Below, piece by piece: positions 40,601 to 55,600 of a stretch of DNA of 64,000 nucleotides. The number at the start of each line of letters is the position of its first letter. Position 1 is the first letter of the stretch. The notes under the pieces are model-generated. The model was not told where the DNA came from. It worked only from the letters and a program-made list of their open reading frames with translations, and did not search any database. A program made the position numbers and the translations under genes. The DNA is from Sitta carolinensis (lineage: Eukaryota; Chordata; Aves; Passeriformes; Sittidae), in contig JAVUNC010000004.1 of NCBI GenBank assembly GCA_032173965.1, forward strand, positions 56,481,501 to 56,545,500. Direction: 5' to 3'.

Positions 40601-43600
40601 GAAAGAATGAAGACCACTCACACTAAGTTTTTACAGTACACTGTGTATTTCCTGAACTCACCTGACTCCACACGAAGAGGACCTCTGTAGGTAAGAGTTA
40701 GGAACCCTTCACTGGATAGATAAAGGGTTTTGTCCAATTCCAGCGGCCTCACAGGTGTCAGGTGTTCTCTTTCACATGCAGCAGCTGTTTTGCCATTGAT
40801 TGTACCACAATATGACAAGCGTTCACAAATGTTTAGCTAGAAGTTTTGAAAACACGTAGATGTACATAGTATTAACTGCATCAGAAAAACAAGGTCCACA
40901 TGGCTTTTTGTACATCAGTAAAACCCTTGATGAGAACCATTTCAAACAATACAGGTGTCTTGCAGTCTAGAAATGACAAACTATAATTCAACTATAATAC
41001 AGTAAGAGTAGCCTCAACCTTCAGATTAGAGGGTCCACAAATTCTCCCCATTAGAAGTACAAGATGTGGTTCAGCAAGTTTATTCTTCGCCTAAAGATGC
41101 CACTACAGTATTAACTGTGACAGTTTAGGATTACTGACACATGAAGGTTACATAAAAAACACTGATAAGGACAGACTAAATCCTTTTCTAGGCTTTCACT
41201 GTCAATTTCTTCAGAATCAGCAGATAAATTGGTAGTACACAGAGAGCATAAGGGGGAAATCATCTCAAAAAGGCAGCCTCAAAAGTGTGACTACCTTATG
41301 TTCACCAAGAACCAGAAGTTTAATGCTCTTATGAGCATCTAAGATAAATTGAGCTTTTTTCCATTTATTCCCTCAACCACAATACTTTCCTGCCAACTCA
41401 TACTTCCTTAGAGGACTGAGTGAAAGCTGTACTAGATCACTAAGCAAGACAAAAACGTGCAACAGCAGTGCTCACAAACAACAGACTGTACAGTCAAAAT
41501 CCTTACCGAGAAGGTCCTCCCATTGCCAGTGACTGTATAGCCTTCCTTGGAAGATAGTGGCTGCAGGTTGAACAGGAAGCCAGTGTCTGGATCGCGCACA
41601 GAGCAGGACTGGAGAAAAAAATTGCAACAAAATTATTTTCTCTTTCTGCAGTCCTTCCATTTAGATTTTACCTCTAACTTGTTTCAAGAACCAAAGCAGT
41701 GATTAAGACATTGTTAGCTTGCATACCAGAACAGCAGAAAACAGCTCTGGCAGTAGCTTCATTCAATACATTTGTACATTTGTTCAATTCTTTTTGTCCA
41801 CTGACATCAGCCACACCAACATATCAAAGTGGAATTTTGATATCAGAGGACATCTATCATATTAGCTAAGAGCAAAGAAGTTTTAACTGAGGGCTGTCTT
41901 CAAACTAACGTGTTTATGTTGAAACCTGTAAAGTAAGCAACTGAGTAGATTTCACAGAATATTCTGCATTGGAAGGGACCCACAAGGATCACTGAGTCCA
42001 ACCCTTTAATGTATGGCTCGTATGGGGATCAAACAGGTATCAAATCCTCAACCTTGGTGTTATTAGCACCATGCTCCAATGAACAGAGCTAATCTCAGGA
42101 TTTAGTGTGAAGAAAAAGTCTCATCTGATGATCTGCACAAAACAAGGACAATATATACACTTACATACAAAGTCAGTTTTACTAACAACATGGCAAGGGA
42201 ATGAAACATTAAATGAAGCATTCAAGAGTGAATAAACTGTTCTCAAGAGAAAGCATCTGAATACTTTGGTCAAAAGTTAGATATTTTAGAAACACTTCAA
42301 AAATAAAGCAATAAGATATCACAAGACTACATAATGACCAACTTAAGACTTACTTCACTTTAGTTAGTTTTCTTCAAGAGCCATTTAAACACAGCAACCA
42401 AGAGTGCCAGAAAAAAAAAACACTGTACGTTGAGAGTACAAATAGAATTTACATTCTCCTCTCTCACCTGAGAATCATCTTTTGTTTCCTTGATTGGGCA
42501 AGCAGCCTCAGTTTCCCATAAGAAAGTGGCCACACAATCCAAAATAGCTATAAACCGTGGGCTGCTACTCTGGAAACAGATTGCAGAGGAAGACCAGAGT
42601 AAGTGTAATAGCTAACACTTCATCGTGTTTGAGATTCTACCTTACAAGACACTGTCAGGTTCTTCTAAAGGACTTCACTTCAAAGGCACAAAATTCCCAC
42701 CCCACTTCCCTTTGCCCGATTTATTTTGAAGGTCATCACTGAAAACTCTGTCTAGTTAAACACTTACTATGTCACCAAGTATTAGCTAAGAACTCTGACA
42801 TCCAAACATTCAGATTAAATTCAACATTTAATCTAGACATGTATAACTAGATCTTGTCTCAGTTAAAGCTTCGAGGAGTTTTGGAGTACAATACATAGTC
42901 CATAATTAAATTTTTTTTATAATAACCAAAGTAAAGCAACACAAGTCTGTTAAGTGAGGTAACAAGGTAACAGGAATATTAATTATATACACTTGACGTC
43001 AGTGTTTTCAGACAAGAGTAAAGCAGTTCATAATTGCCCCATGTCATAGATTTTTTACCACACCTCTTGGGCTAAAAATTGTGGGGTGAGGGAAGAGTAA
43101 GACCTGCAGATTCACAAAAGCAGGAAGAAGTCTACAGAAGCTTATGTCTAATAATACCCTCAGTCTAAACTTCAGTATGTGTATCCCCAAAAGCTCTATA
43201 GATTTAAGAATTCTAGAATCAACAATCTATGGAAAATGCAGAACCTAAGCCTGAGGATACACGTTACAATATTTTTCCGCTTAAGTGTGCCCACGATGTT
43301 TGCAGTTTTAAGTACTCATCTATTTTTCATGCTAATTAGACTAGTCTGAAATATTATTGTTCATCAAGGCTTTTAGTTTTTATCTAGTTCTTTTTTATGA
43401 TAAAATACTCAGACACATGCTCCTCTAGCATCTAAATCAGCTTTGGTTTTACATCTCTATTTTAAACCCTCAAGAAGTCTCCCTTGCCACAAATCTTCTA
43501 CACACTACACATCTTCATGCGGCTCCATGTTATAGGATGAGAAACCTACTATGATGAAATAACAACTGGAAGATCATTTGTCCTTACAAGAGTGCCCCTG

Positions 43601-46600
43601 GAACAGACAAAGTGGATGGTGGTGGTATAAGTAGTTGTCTTTCCATCAGCATTGATGCACACGGAGCCATTTGCATAGGTTAGAGAAACATGTCCAGGCC
43701 TTTCAATTACTAGTTCTTTGCTGGCAACACCAAGATTACTAATAGAGGTGACTTCAGAGTAAGAAGCCTAGAAATGAAGAAAAACATGTCAACAACTTTT
43801 TAAAAAAAAGATACAACCAAAAAGAAGATACCTACTAAATACTCTTGTACACAGGTTGAGAGTTTTGACTACATTTCTCTCCCATTCTGTATTTCACATA
43901 TTTAACAGACAACCTCTACAACCAGGTACGGTTTCATCTTTGTTGTTTTTATTTTTAGTACAATAAGGCGTTTGTAGTACCTTAGAACACCCATCTGCAT
44001 CTCCCAGGTTACCTAGCTTAGCAATTTAGGGAGGCCTATGTCTTCTGCAGTAGGTAGAATTTATTGTAGAGCTCTTTAAAACAATATATTGAAGCCTCCA
44101 GGTGTTCTCAGAATTGACTTTAGGGATCTGCCATGATTAGGCTTAAAACCACTAACAGAAACTGAGCACTAGAAAGACAGTAGGTGCTACTACCAATGTC
44201 TGAAGTCATTGTCACTTCAACATAACTGGTGTTTCCTAGTTTTAAGAAACTACTTTAAGTCAATAGCAGCAACAAACTGCAGACTAAACCTCCAAAACAG
44301 CTGTCCAGACTTCTGCCCTCTTACATTTTTTTTAAACAACTCAGCATTTAGATTGACCCAAGGTGCTCACCTTTTATTCCACTATCTCCAGCAGCGAAGT
44401 AATGAAATCCTATCATGTCTTTACGTGTAAAGTAAGCAGCCTTGCACAACAAGGACTATTGCAAGCCCAGGGCACAAGTAGTAATTATCTCTTAATGGGG
44501 CAATGACTGGCTTCAGTTGCTAACAGTCCCCTTTAAAAGTCGGGAGGGAAGGTGTTCTCTCTGTTTTGTAGAAGGAATTAGGGTGGCTTGGTGAGCCTCT
44601 AGTTCAGCTTTCCTACAGCTCTAAGCAGCAATGAAGTCAGGCAGTGGGCAATGGGTCAATTCAGATGTTCATCCAGCTGTCCCGCAAATTATCACTTCCA
44701 CCATAAATTATTATACTTGAGGGCAATACAGAAGTAAGAAGCCCATGACAACCACCAACCCTTTTTTTTTCTTTTATTTGCTTGGCAACATCTGCCTAAT
44801 CTACTCCTCAGATCCAAAGAAAGCTCAGGGAGGGTAAGGATGCAACAAAGAATCTTTAAACAATTTTTTTTCCACACCTCAATCTAAAACAAGCCAGAAG
44901 CATGACAAAATATCCAGGTGAACAGCCTGTTCCTAAAGAAATGTGCATTCCTAGCTGTCTCTGACACTCCAGCAATTCATACAGAAGAGAAGCAGTTTGC
45001 CTGTCTCTGAAACACAGGGCAAAAATTCACGAGTGTCAGACATGACATTGGTACACTTGTAAAAATTAAAGCTTTCATCTTTGAAGAGGTGGACAGGAGC
45101 TCTACCATTTTGTTATGGTTACCAACCATTACAGTACACAGAATATCCTGTGCACAAGGAGTCAGAATTCACGTGGCTGCCTTGACCTCACTCATGTGGT
45201 AAACCAGTTCTGAGCTGGGATGGAAAGGGTACTCACAGAAACATGGTTATATTTCATCTGACAGACAGATGCTCGCCGGTCACATCCTGGGACAGCAATC
45301 AGGGGTCGACAGACATTTATGTAGTACTTCTTGAGCTCACTTGGTCTTGAATTATCCATGGCATACCAGTTTTCACCTCTCTTCTCAGATTTTGCTAATC
45401 TGAGCAGAAAGAAAAAGTTCTGCTCTAAGAACACACATTCTTCATGGACTACCTAGCCTTTCTCAGTCTCAAGAAACAGAGCAACCCTAAGGCATTCCCA
45501 ACTAACTTTTCCCTGTCATTTTTAAGTGCTTCAATTAAAAAGAACACTCCTGAGACATAGAGCACAGTTGACAAGGTAATACGTTTTCATGAGCAAAACC
45601 ATCCCAAAAAGTCAGTTTACATTCCAGGAAGTAAGTCAACATACTAGAGGGATTTCAACATATTTGCAGTCAAGACCATCACAACAGGTGAAGCTTCTGA
45701 TGCTGTCTACACAGGAAACCAACTTCAGCCAGGACACCAAAACAGAATAGCTAAGTTACACCGCATGCATCACCTTCCTACCTTGACAAGTCATATTGGT
45801 CCATGGTGTCACGATCCGTCACAACACATTCCAGTGGAATTTCTGGACAAGCATGTTCAGTGTACCACCTGAAGTTGTAGGTATAGTTATCTTCTTTCTA
45901 CAAATCAGCAAAATAGGTCAGAGAGGCTTTCCACACTGACAACTTTGTGGCTCACAGCTACTCCTTTATATGTCAAGGTTGCTATCTCCCCTCAGTTTTG
46001 GGATATACCTTCTCAAACTCATCTGTGTTCAGTTGCCCTGCTATAGATCTTGTTATTCCCTGTGCCACCAAAAACGCTCTTGCCAAAAAAAACTGCTCTG
46101 GTCTGTTAAATTGCTGTCTGCCGTGTACACAGTCCTACTATTTGTTACTTCTCAGCCAGTTTGGGTTTTTTTCCAGCTAGAAATACAAGACAATCAAAAG
46201 CACTAATAATTACATGGCCCAGGGACTAGAGGAGAGTGAGGTAAGAATCTGGATGCAGGTAAATAGCATCCTGTTCACTGGTCAAGGAAAGCTTTATGGC
46301 TACAAAAAGAGTCAAACATCCCAAGAGAAATAACTATTTATTTTAGTCTGCTTTATAGACACTGGATATTTCCACGCATAACACTCTGCATGTACTGATC
46401 TAGCTATTGTCAGTATTTTAGGATGGAGATCCTTCCTTTCTTCATATAGAACTTCTTACCTGATACTCAGGCTGACCTATTCCAGCATCACGGTCACACA
46501 GGAAAGTTATAAGGGTAGAGCGCTGTGTTTTCTTCTCGTTATTGTACGCTGTACCATTTTTGTAGGTCAACTGAATCAGGCCATCATAATAGGAAAGTTT

Positions 46601-49600
46601 GGAACTAGGCAGTCCAAGACTCCAAAACTGTTCGTTACTAGAAAAGAAAAAGTGAGTTTTGAGAGTGAACAGAATGCAAAATTAACTGTCTCTAAGAGAA
46701 GTCTTACAAATAGTAACCACGTCAGTTTATACAAGACACCATAATAAGACATAGTATCTAAATAAGGTTGATTAGACCTCATTGAGCTGAGATAAAAAGA
46801 ACGCTGCCAAAAGGAAACCTAAAACATGAGCAGATGTCCCTCTTAGAAAAGGAAAGTAAGTCACAGATTGCTTAGAAAGCTTTAATACTCCCTTTTCTAA
46901 AAGGGTGACAATACCATCAAGTATTGTCCACCCAAAGCAGAAGTCAAACTGCAGACACCTTCACCTTGGGGTCAAATGGGCCTCATTCAATTACATATGG
47001 GCAGTGAAGACCTAGCACTGCACAACAGCTCTCTACTAGGTATCAGCTTTGGTTCAAGGTTCTTCATTCTGACTTAACATTGACTCCATCAGACCTAGCT
47101 TGATCATCTTCCTCTGAAGAACATTTTTAGGGTCTGCAGTGAACTGTCCTTGGCTGGAGATTAACTCAGAGTCAGCTCAAGTACAGCTGCAAGTGTTTGC
47201 ACTGTACCCCATCCCTGGCAGCAGGCTGACCTGGAACCTGAAATGCACAGATACTACCTCAGACAGTTGGTAGGAGGCAAAAAAGCACTGATGCTGTCAG
47301 AGTAGCAGTACAGACTGGGACCATGCCTGCAACAGCCCATTTAGTAAGGGAGATCATATAATTGTTAAGGTTGGAAAAGACCTCCCAGATCAAGTCCAAC
47401 CATCAATTTAGCAGCACCACCAAATCTTGACCACTGAACCACGTCCTCAAGTCCATATATATCCACACCTTTTTTGAACACTACCCAGGATGGCAATTCC
47501 ACCATTTCCTTGGGCAGCCTGCCTCAATGCTTGACAACCCTTCCCATGAAGAAACTTTTTCTATTATTTAATCTAAGCCTCCACTGGCATAACCTGAGGC
47601 CACATGGTACAACACCCAAGCCCTAGGCTTCACCTCTACCTAAGGCAGCTGACCCGCACTCTCTGGGTTGTAGGCTGCCTTAATACAGCTGCAGCAGTTA
47701 ATCTAGAGTTTACAGTCCCTATGGATAACAAAAGGGAGGGCAATTGGCACATTCCATCTCACAAGTTAGCTGTAAGCAAGATTACATATATGTGCATTTG
47801 GCTGGCAGTGCAATTACTGCAAATTAAATGATAATTACCTGAATCTATTACAGGTAGCCCTGTAATTACTTTACATGCAAATTATTCATTGTTGCACACA
47901 GACAACAATGCAACAAGAGATCTTCTCTTGCAGGCAAGAGAATTAGTTACTCACCTTTTTGTTGTTTGGCAAGCTGCCGCTGCCGATTCTGTGCGACACA
48001 GGTTATCAGGCAGACTGCCACAGACGGTTATGTGAAACAAGTACTCCACAGTATTAACTGTATAGTAACTTTTTGCCTTGGCCAGAGGTGATAAATCAAA
48101 AGAGAAGCCTAATCAGGAAGGAATAAACGCTATCAGTTCGATTTTGTCCTGGTATCTCTCACAGGTTTTGATTCAGTCAGTCATATGGCTAGTTCTCCTC
48201 CTCCTGAATAAGTTTCCTTCTATTTAATTACTGTTCCAGAAACAAAATGGACAAACTAAAAGCATGGTTTCTTATACAGAGAGATTTACTTCAGTAAAAT
48301 ACACATTACATCTCTTTTCCTAGATTCACTAGGGGAGTATTAAGCTCATACTGTTCTGATCTTCCACATGCATGTACGTAAAACAGTGGGTGCTTAGCAT
48401 TATGCCAAACACTTTGCTCTTGAGTATCATAAGGACTTGTTGTGGCAGATTCTATCCTTAACAGCCTATTAATTTGCTGAACAGAAATACATACCTGCCT
48501 GAGGATCAGACACCTGACAGTCATCTCCTTCAGTTTTAGACAGGACACACGCAGCAGCAGTATACCAGTCAAATGCATATGAACACTCACGCTCGGCCAT
48601 CAGGATCGGAGCGCTTTCTAGATCACCTGGTATCACAAGAGCAAAGTGTTACACTTACTATAGACAGCCAGGCTGCCAACAGAACTAAGAATCTACACCT
48701 AAGAAACTAATTTCTCCTCAAAAGGAGACCAAGTTAACTGCTAAAGTGCCTCTTCCCCAAAATAAAAGTTTACCCCAGAAGATGAAGGGCTCAATCTGCA
48801 CCTGAGAACTATCACAATATTTGCAAAAATGTCTACTTTGATAAACAAAACTGGTGCTTTGCTACAAAGCAATAGCTGTATTAGCAAATAGCACACAATC
48901 TGATCCTAACAGCTAGCACACTTGGAAGTTTCAAGTTCCTCAGGCTGAGGTAGAGGTTTTCTATTTGCCCGGAAGATAGTCAACTAGCAGGTTATTATAA
49001 TCAACATGAACAGTATTAACTTCCGCAAATGCTTCTGCCTTTCATAAGCTGTCATCAGCTTAAATACGAACAATATTTATTGGAAAACAAAGCTAAAGTA
49101 TCTGATCTCAGTTCAGAACTACTCTTTCCCATCCAGATAATTTAGAGAAAGAAAGTGCTTGGTATAGCTTCCAGATATTTGTGGAGTTTTAAACACTTAA
49201 GTATACTTTAATCATGTTTGGAAGAATCTTATTTCAAGAGTTTTTAAAGAGTACTTGCATAAAAGGTAAACAGAATTAAATATCTGCAATTACATTGCCA
49301 TCATCCTAGTAAACAAACCCCCAGTGCTTCAAGCTTTTGCATAGAAAGAGACAGGAAGACAAAAGCACATGCTAATATTTAGCACTCATGTCTGGGCTTA
49401 TTAGATGACCTTTGGTTTTTAACTGGATCAATGAACAGGGTGTGGATGTTCTCACCTGGTCTGCATATTAGAGTGATGACCGTTTCAATATTTTCTTTTT
49501 CTTTAGGACAGCTGTCTCCATTTGAATAGATAAGTTGAATATTTTCTCCAACCTTTTTTGGAGATGATACAAATGTTCCAAGATTCTTACTGTTGTTTTG

Positions 49601-52600
49601 CTTATCTGTAAAGACAGTAAATACAGAATTATTGTTTGTCTGAAAAAAAGTGAAGCTTCTGTTGGATACTAAGACTTCCCACTTAACGAGAAAACATCAT
49701 TAGGAGTTTGATTTTACCTTGCCAAACCATGCTACAAAGCATATGGTTCTTTAGCTAGAAAAAGATGCTTGCCTTCTTTCTTCAAGGATCTCAGATCACA
49801 AGAGAAACGTGCTCCTAACATCTGTTTCCTTGAACAAATGAAGGCACTCAAGAAAACCATCCCCATTTGCATAGGAAGTGCCAAGCCTTCGGAGGCTTAA
49901 AAAGCCCAATGAACAAAAAAAACCCTCCAGAAATACCACCAACAAAAACCTCTGACTCACCTACAGAGCAAATAGCAGCACCATCTGAACAGCTGAGAGC
50001 TCCTCCTTTCTTCCACACTTTATGGCACACATTGATGTAGTAATGTTTCCTTCCTACCTCTGAAAAGCTACTGTCCACAGCTTCCCAGTTCTGGGCTGAC
50101 TCTGAAATACAGGGGGTGGTTAAGAACAAGTCATCTGGCTAAATCGTTTCAGCATCTCTATGCCAAAATGCCTTTTATTACAGAGTACCCCACAATTGTG
50201 TGATGAACTCTACTTCAGAGTATCCCCCAGCACACAGATGCCCTGATTCCAGCTCCAGTCTCCCACCAGCTGAGATTACCACCTGCATCTGTCCCATGAA
50301 GCCATAGCTGACAAATCCTGCCATTTTTGAATGGGTCCAAAGGTATTCCATTGGCACAAGCCACTGGCTGGAAGCTGCTGAGCCATGGTGGATCCTGACC
50401 AGCACAAGTTGCCTAGAGAGATGCTGGATGCCCCCTCCCTCAAAGCATTCGATGCCAGGCTGGGTGGGGCTTTGAGCAACCTGGTCTAGTGGAAAGCGTG
50501 CCTGCCCACAACAGAGGAGTCAGGCTAGATAATCTTTAATGGTCGTGTCCAACCCAAACTGCGATTCTGTGACTTAAAACCACTTATGATGGCAGCAACC
50601 AAGGCAGTTGTGGACATGGCTACTGAGGCACTCTGTCTGGTATGAGGGAAGCAAACCAGCATCCCAGAAACTCACTAAGAGCAACAAAAGCTGACTAATA
50701 TTCAGCTAAGGAATTGCACAGGAGATAGCACATAAGCTCAGGAATTTAAAAGGAACTGAAAGCTAGTTTTTATTGCCGTACCTGAACTTCGGATAAGAGG
50801 TGACAAGTCATAGTGTTTTCTTTTATCAGTAACTCTGCAAAGGAGATCTTTTTTCTCTTTAACACATGCATATTTTGTATCCCAAGTAAAAAAATAGGTG
50901 CAGTCAACTTCACCGGTGAATACTGGAGTTCCTCTACCATCATTACCTTAACATGGAAAACACATGAACAGACATGAGGTTTCTAGCAGGGGAAGAGGAA
51001 AAAGCAGAGGCTTGAGGATTAGCAATGAGCAAGGAAGACAAAAAGCCCTTTTGCTGCAGAGGACTTGCATTTCTGTTTTTTGACTATTGGCTAAGAAAAA
51101 AAGGCTCTTTTATACTTCCATCTTCTCACTCGCCAGTGTAAATTTAGACTGGCAATGCTACTACACAGCACATCCTGACAGCCATCGAAATGACTGCTTA
51201 ATGTAACAGTATTTATTTCCTGTGCTAGCTGTGGCTCAAAGCAAGCATTCATTTGAGCATAAGGTCTACTAGCAAGACAGGAGTCAAACCCTGAGCAGAG
51301 CTATCACAGCTTGTTAAACTCACCTGCTGTTTCATTGCACTCGAAGTTTATGACAGTCATTCTCTGAAAGCCGGAACTACATGCCTCCCCATTCGGATAA
51401 ATTAAAGTGAGATCCCCATCAGAGTATCTGAGTAAGAAGTCAGTTATAGATAGAAATGTGGGGTCAGACAATTACACAATGTTCTTCACATAACATAAGT
51501 CACATTCTTGTTCATTTATTGTCTCACTCCAAGAGAAAACAAATGCTAGTTCAACATCAAAACTGACATTTCTACAGCAACAAAGGCATCCACTGATTGT
51601 TCTAATCATTTTTCATTAATTTCTTAATTAAATTAAATAGAGATTAAAGAATGCTCTGAAGTTCCCCTAGGTACAGTGGGATATCTATTCCCACTAGTTT
51701 ATTGTGTGGCTGTTTCTGCAACAGGAGGAAGTCGTATTTCCTGGAAGGTTACAGCAACAAACCTGTCAGAGACAAAATGGAAGATCGTATCTACGTGATA
51801 CTGCCTTACATGTAAAACATGTAAAAAGAGGACACCAGGCAGTGCAGCACAATCTGCAATTGGGACAAAAAAGTTAGAAGTCTTCCTGTCCAGACAATGG
51901 CCTCTGCCAACCTCACTGGCTCCTCTGTTTGCTAATGCTATCCTGGTATACTGTTAGTTTTTCTAACAAAAGAAGTGAGCAAAAACACTTGTATTTTGTA
52001 TTAATTGTTGATTACGTGACAAGTAAGCAAGCATCAAATCAGGAAACAAACACCAATCAGACCAGTTAGCAGAGCTAAAGAGCATTTACACACCTTAGGG
52101 TTTGGTTTGCAAATCTTCCCGCCACTTTTTGCTGGTTAGTTGAAAGTTTTACTTGGCAAGATGAAATGAATCCTGTACTGTCCTTGCAGTTACCTGCAGA
52201 GGTTTTCCCACATACGTTCAAGTAATAGCAATACTCCTCTTTGTCATCTTTGGCTGAATATGGCTGGACATATTCTGAATTAATAAAAACCAAAAAAGAG
52301 TTCAAAAACCAAAACATCAGGACAGACATGAAACTCCAAATATCAACAAAGGATATTTTTTTTGTCCCTAAATAAGGAAATGCAAAACTGGCTAGTAAAA
52401 ACCACAAAACAAAAGAAAATATTGAGCTTACCTGAATATTGATTAAGTGGACTTAAATCAATGGAGATATCATGTTGCTCATTAGTCAGTTGACAGCTCT
52501 TACTCTCCAGGTAATCCCTGTGACAGGCATACTCGGTAACCCACTCAATTTCATACCGGCAATTTGTTTTTGCTGTAAGCTTGGGACCCGCACTCTAAAA

Positions 52601-55600
52601 CAGAAGTGAACAGAATTTAAATTATAAGTAGACTTACTTGAAATATAATCTTTAAAACAACAGTATCACATTCCTTTAAGATCAGTAACAACTACTTCAC
52701 CTGTAAATTACTTAAGATGTGCAAACATTGTTTCTGGCCTCTCAGAAATAGGTGTTGAGAATAAATAAAGCAGGTCTTATAAATGATGTGGCGAACTATT
52801 ACAAGTCTAAGCAGAAGTAAAGCATCAGACATCAGCAGGAGGACAGCAGAAGTAAGAGTACATTTAAAAGTACTTATACTTACAGTGCTGGAAAAAGCAA
52901 AGATGTGTGCCAAAATGGCCTAAGCTTGGATTGTGTTTGCCTCAGAGAAGTCCTCAGTGCAGTGAACAGAGGTCAAATACTCTCTGAAGGCAAAGTACAC
53001 TTTTAGACACTGGTGTTTTAGCAACTTTGATTCCCTAGGTCCAAATGAACATATAGACATTTGAAGTCTCCTTAGCCAACACTTGTCAGGTGTGTTTGTG
53101 TAATGATATATTTTTGCATGTCCAGAAGAAGTAGTAGTCTTGGTTTTCCTCACTTTACAGTGAAACACTAGAAATTCAAATTGTTTCATAAATCTGTATT
53201 TCTGCCATCCACTGGAATAACTGGCAGATACACAGGTATCAGGTAAGTTACAGGCACAAGTATCATCAGTAATATTACTCATACTACAAGAGTGCATATA
53301 GTTTACTACTATAGTACATATAGTACTACAAGTGTACTATAGAAAGGTAGTACAAAGTGACAGTAGACAAGAGCCAGGTTTATTTCTGCAGCAAGGAGAG
53401 TGAAGTGTGGTACCTATCTAGGTCAGATGAGGAACTAAACACTGAACCAAGAATTAGCCAGACAAGAGTTCCCTCTTCACTAACCTGCAATAAAAAGCAT
53501 CACTATATGAAACGGCAGAGCATTAACAATTGCCCGATTCAAGGAGTGTAGGTTGCTGAAATTACCCAGCACCACACTCAAGTGACCATCACACGGCAGT
53601 CAAGTGAGGCTGAAACAGCATCCTGCATAGACTGCATTGTTGCTGAACACTCAGATTTTACTTAAAGTTAAAAAGAATACATGAGTCTGCTTAGTAAGTG
53701 ACAGACTCTTGCCATGCAATGACACTTACTAGCTACCTTTTTTTCCCCTAAGGAAGAACAGATTAATAAAGAAACCAAGTAATAGGCAACACCTATAAGC
53801 ATGTCCAGCCTGACTGAAGAGGAGGAGTGCTCATATGCAAGTAAAGGTCTGTGCCAATGTGCCCAGGATTAACTCTACACTAGGCCCATCCTATGCTTAT
53901 AGAAAAGCCTTGAACCTGAAAAGAGACAACCAAATTCACCGACAACAAACTCCTGGGGAAATTTTATTCAGGTTTTTGTTATTTCTTAAGTTCTAGAGGA
54001 TTTTAAGAGTACATTTAGAATCTCACACTCTTCATAAGCTACAAGCCAGAAATACTTAGGCTGTCTTCAGGTCTGAATGAAAATGAAAGATAACGCATAC
54101 AAAAGTTTAAGACCAACCAGTTAACACAAAATAAAACATTGAAGTTACCTCTTCTCCTCTCTTTGATGGGCAAACAAAAGTGATTGTCACTGCTGGATTG
54201 TGTCCTAGACAGAAGACTGGCCTATCTTCATCATGCTTGTATTGTCTCTCATAACTCAATACAAGCCTAGAAATAGAAAACAACAAACAAAAAAGACAAT
54301 TAAGGCACCACACTGTATAGAAGAAGGACATTCTTGAAATGCTCAAAGTTCGCTAGACACTCAGGCAGAATATACCAACATAGCCCTCTTCCTGAAAGCA
54401 ACTTTTATGAAGAGCCTCCCTCCTTTAATCCTAAGAGTTAATTAAAATAAAAATTAAAATAGTGCCAGCAAAATTACTTAATACAGTATCTTCTGGTACC
54501 CTACTTAAGACTATGCTGAATGCCTTGTGACTCATATTGTAGCAAGAATTTAGCTGATAATCACAGGAACACAGGATAATTGCAGTTTTGCTCTCAAAAC
54601 TACTGCTGGAGAGCAGATGTGGCAAATGTTCTTGCAACTTCTGAAAGCAATACCCACTCAGGTTTTGCCACATTCCTGTACTTTATCATCTCTCTACCTA
54701 TAACTCTTTCCATTCTGCCCCCAGAATTATGCAAAATTAACTCATTGGCAAAATGACAGGAGCAAGGCAACTGGGTAAGATCAGGTCAGGCAAGAGTAGG
54801 AGAATAAAACATGGTAATTATCTGACAGGGAGAGACAAATAGCCAGATAACTTGAGAGAACAGGAAGATCACCACAGCTTCCCAGCTATGCATTATTATT
54901 CTATGCAGTTTTACAGGCAGAAGACAGCAGCTCCCAGAGCAGAGACATGCTAGCTTCAGATGAGCCACACCTCTAGCTGACCTCTCTGAACCTCAGGACA
55001 CAGATATCCCATCACCTTACTCCCTCCCAGGCCACCCTAGTCTGATAGGACACATACACAGTGGATATTCCTGAAGCACCAAAGAGCTCTTCAATCCTAG
55101 CAGGGGTAAGCATGCTTGCCTAGCACTTGTCCAGAGTACTAATAGTTGGACTTCAGTATGAGAATAAGCTTGTGCTTCCTCAGATGCAAGCTACTGCCTT
55201 GGTACAGGAAAACCTCAGACACTTGTTTCATGCTAGGGAAATGCCCTGCAACAAAGGACTAAGAATTTCACTTGTAAACTAAAATAAATCCCTGAACTCC
55301 TCCACAGATAGGTCAGACCTTCCCTGTTATTAATTTATTATGCCTCTTTTCTTCAGCTGGCATCTGAAATAAAGAGTACTGCAGAAATCAACACAGGTGC
55401 TATTGACACTACAGAGAAGGCAAGCAGGCTCAGATGATCTGAAGCTCAGAAATATCAGCATGTTAAGTAAGTTCCCTGAGCCACATTCATTTGTTTGTGC
55501 GGTGTTTTAACATGTTTTTTTGTTTGTTTATGGTTTTCTTTTGTTGGTGGTGCAGTTTTTTGTGGTGGTGTGGTTTTTGGGGGGCTTTTGGGTTGGTTCA

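Noticed and set aside
42010..42095. Functional tRNA-Ile gene on the minus strand
   Set aside because: The A box and anticodon loop match, but the D arm and B box are damaged, an extra repeat interrupts the T arm, and a CR1-type tail follows directly. It is a SINE head, not a working tRNA gene.
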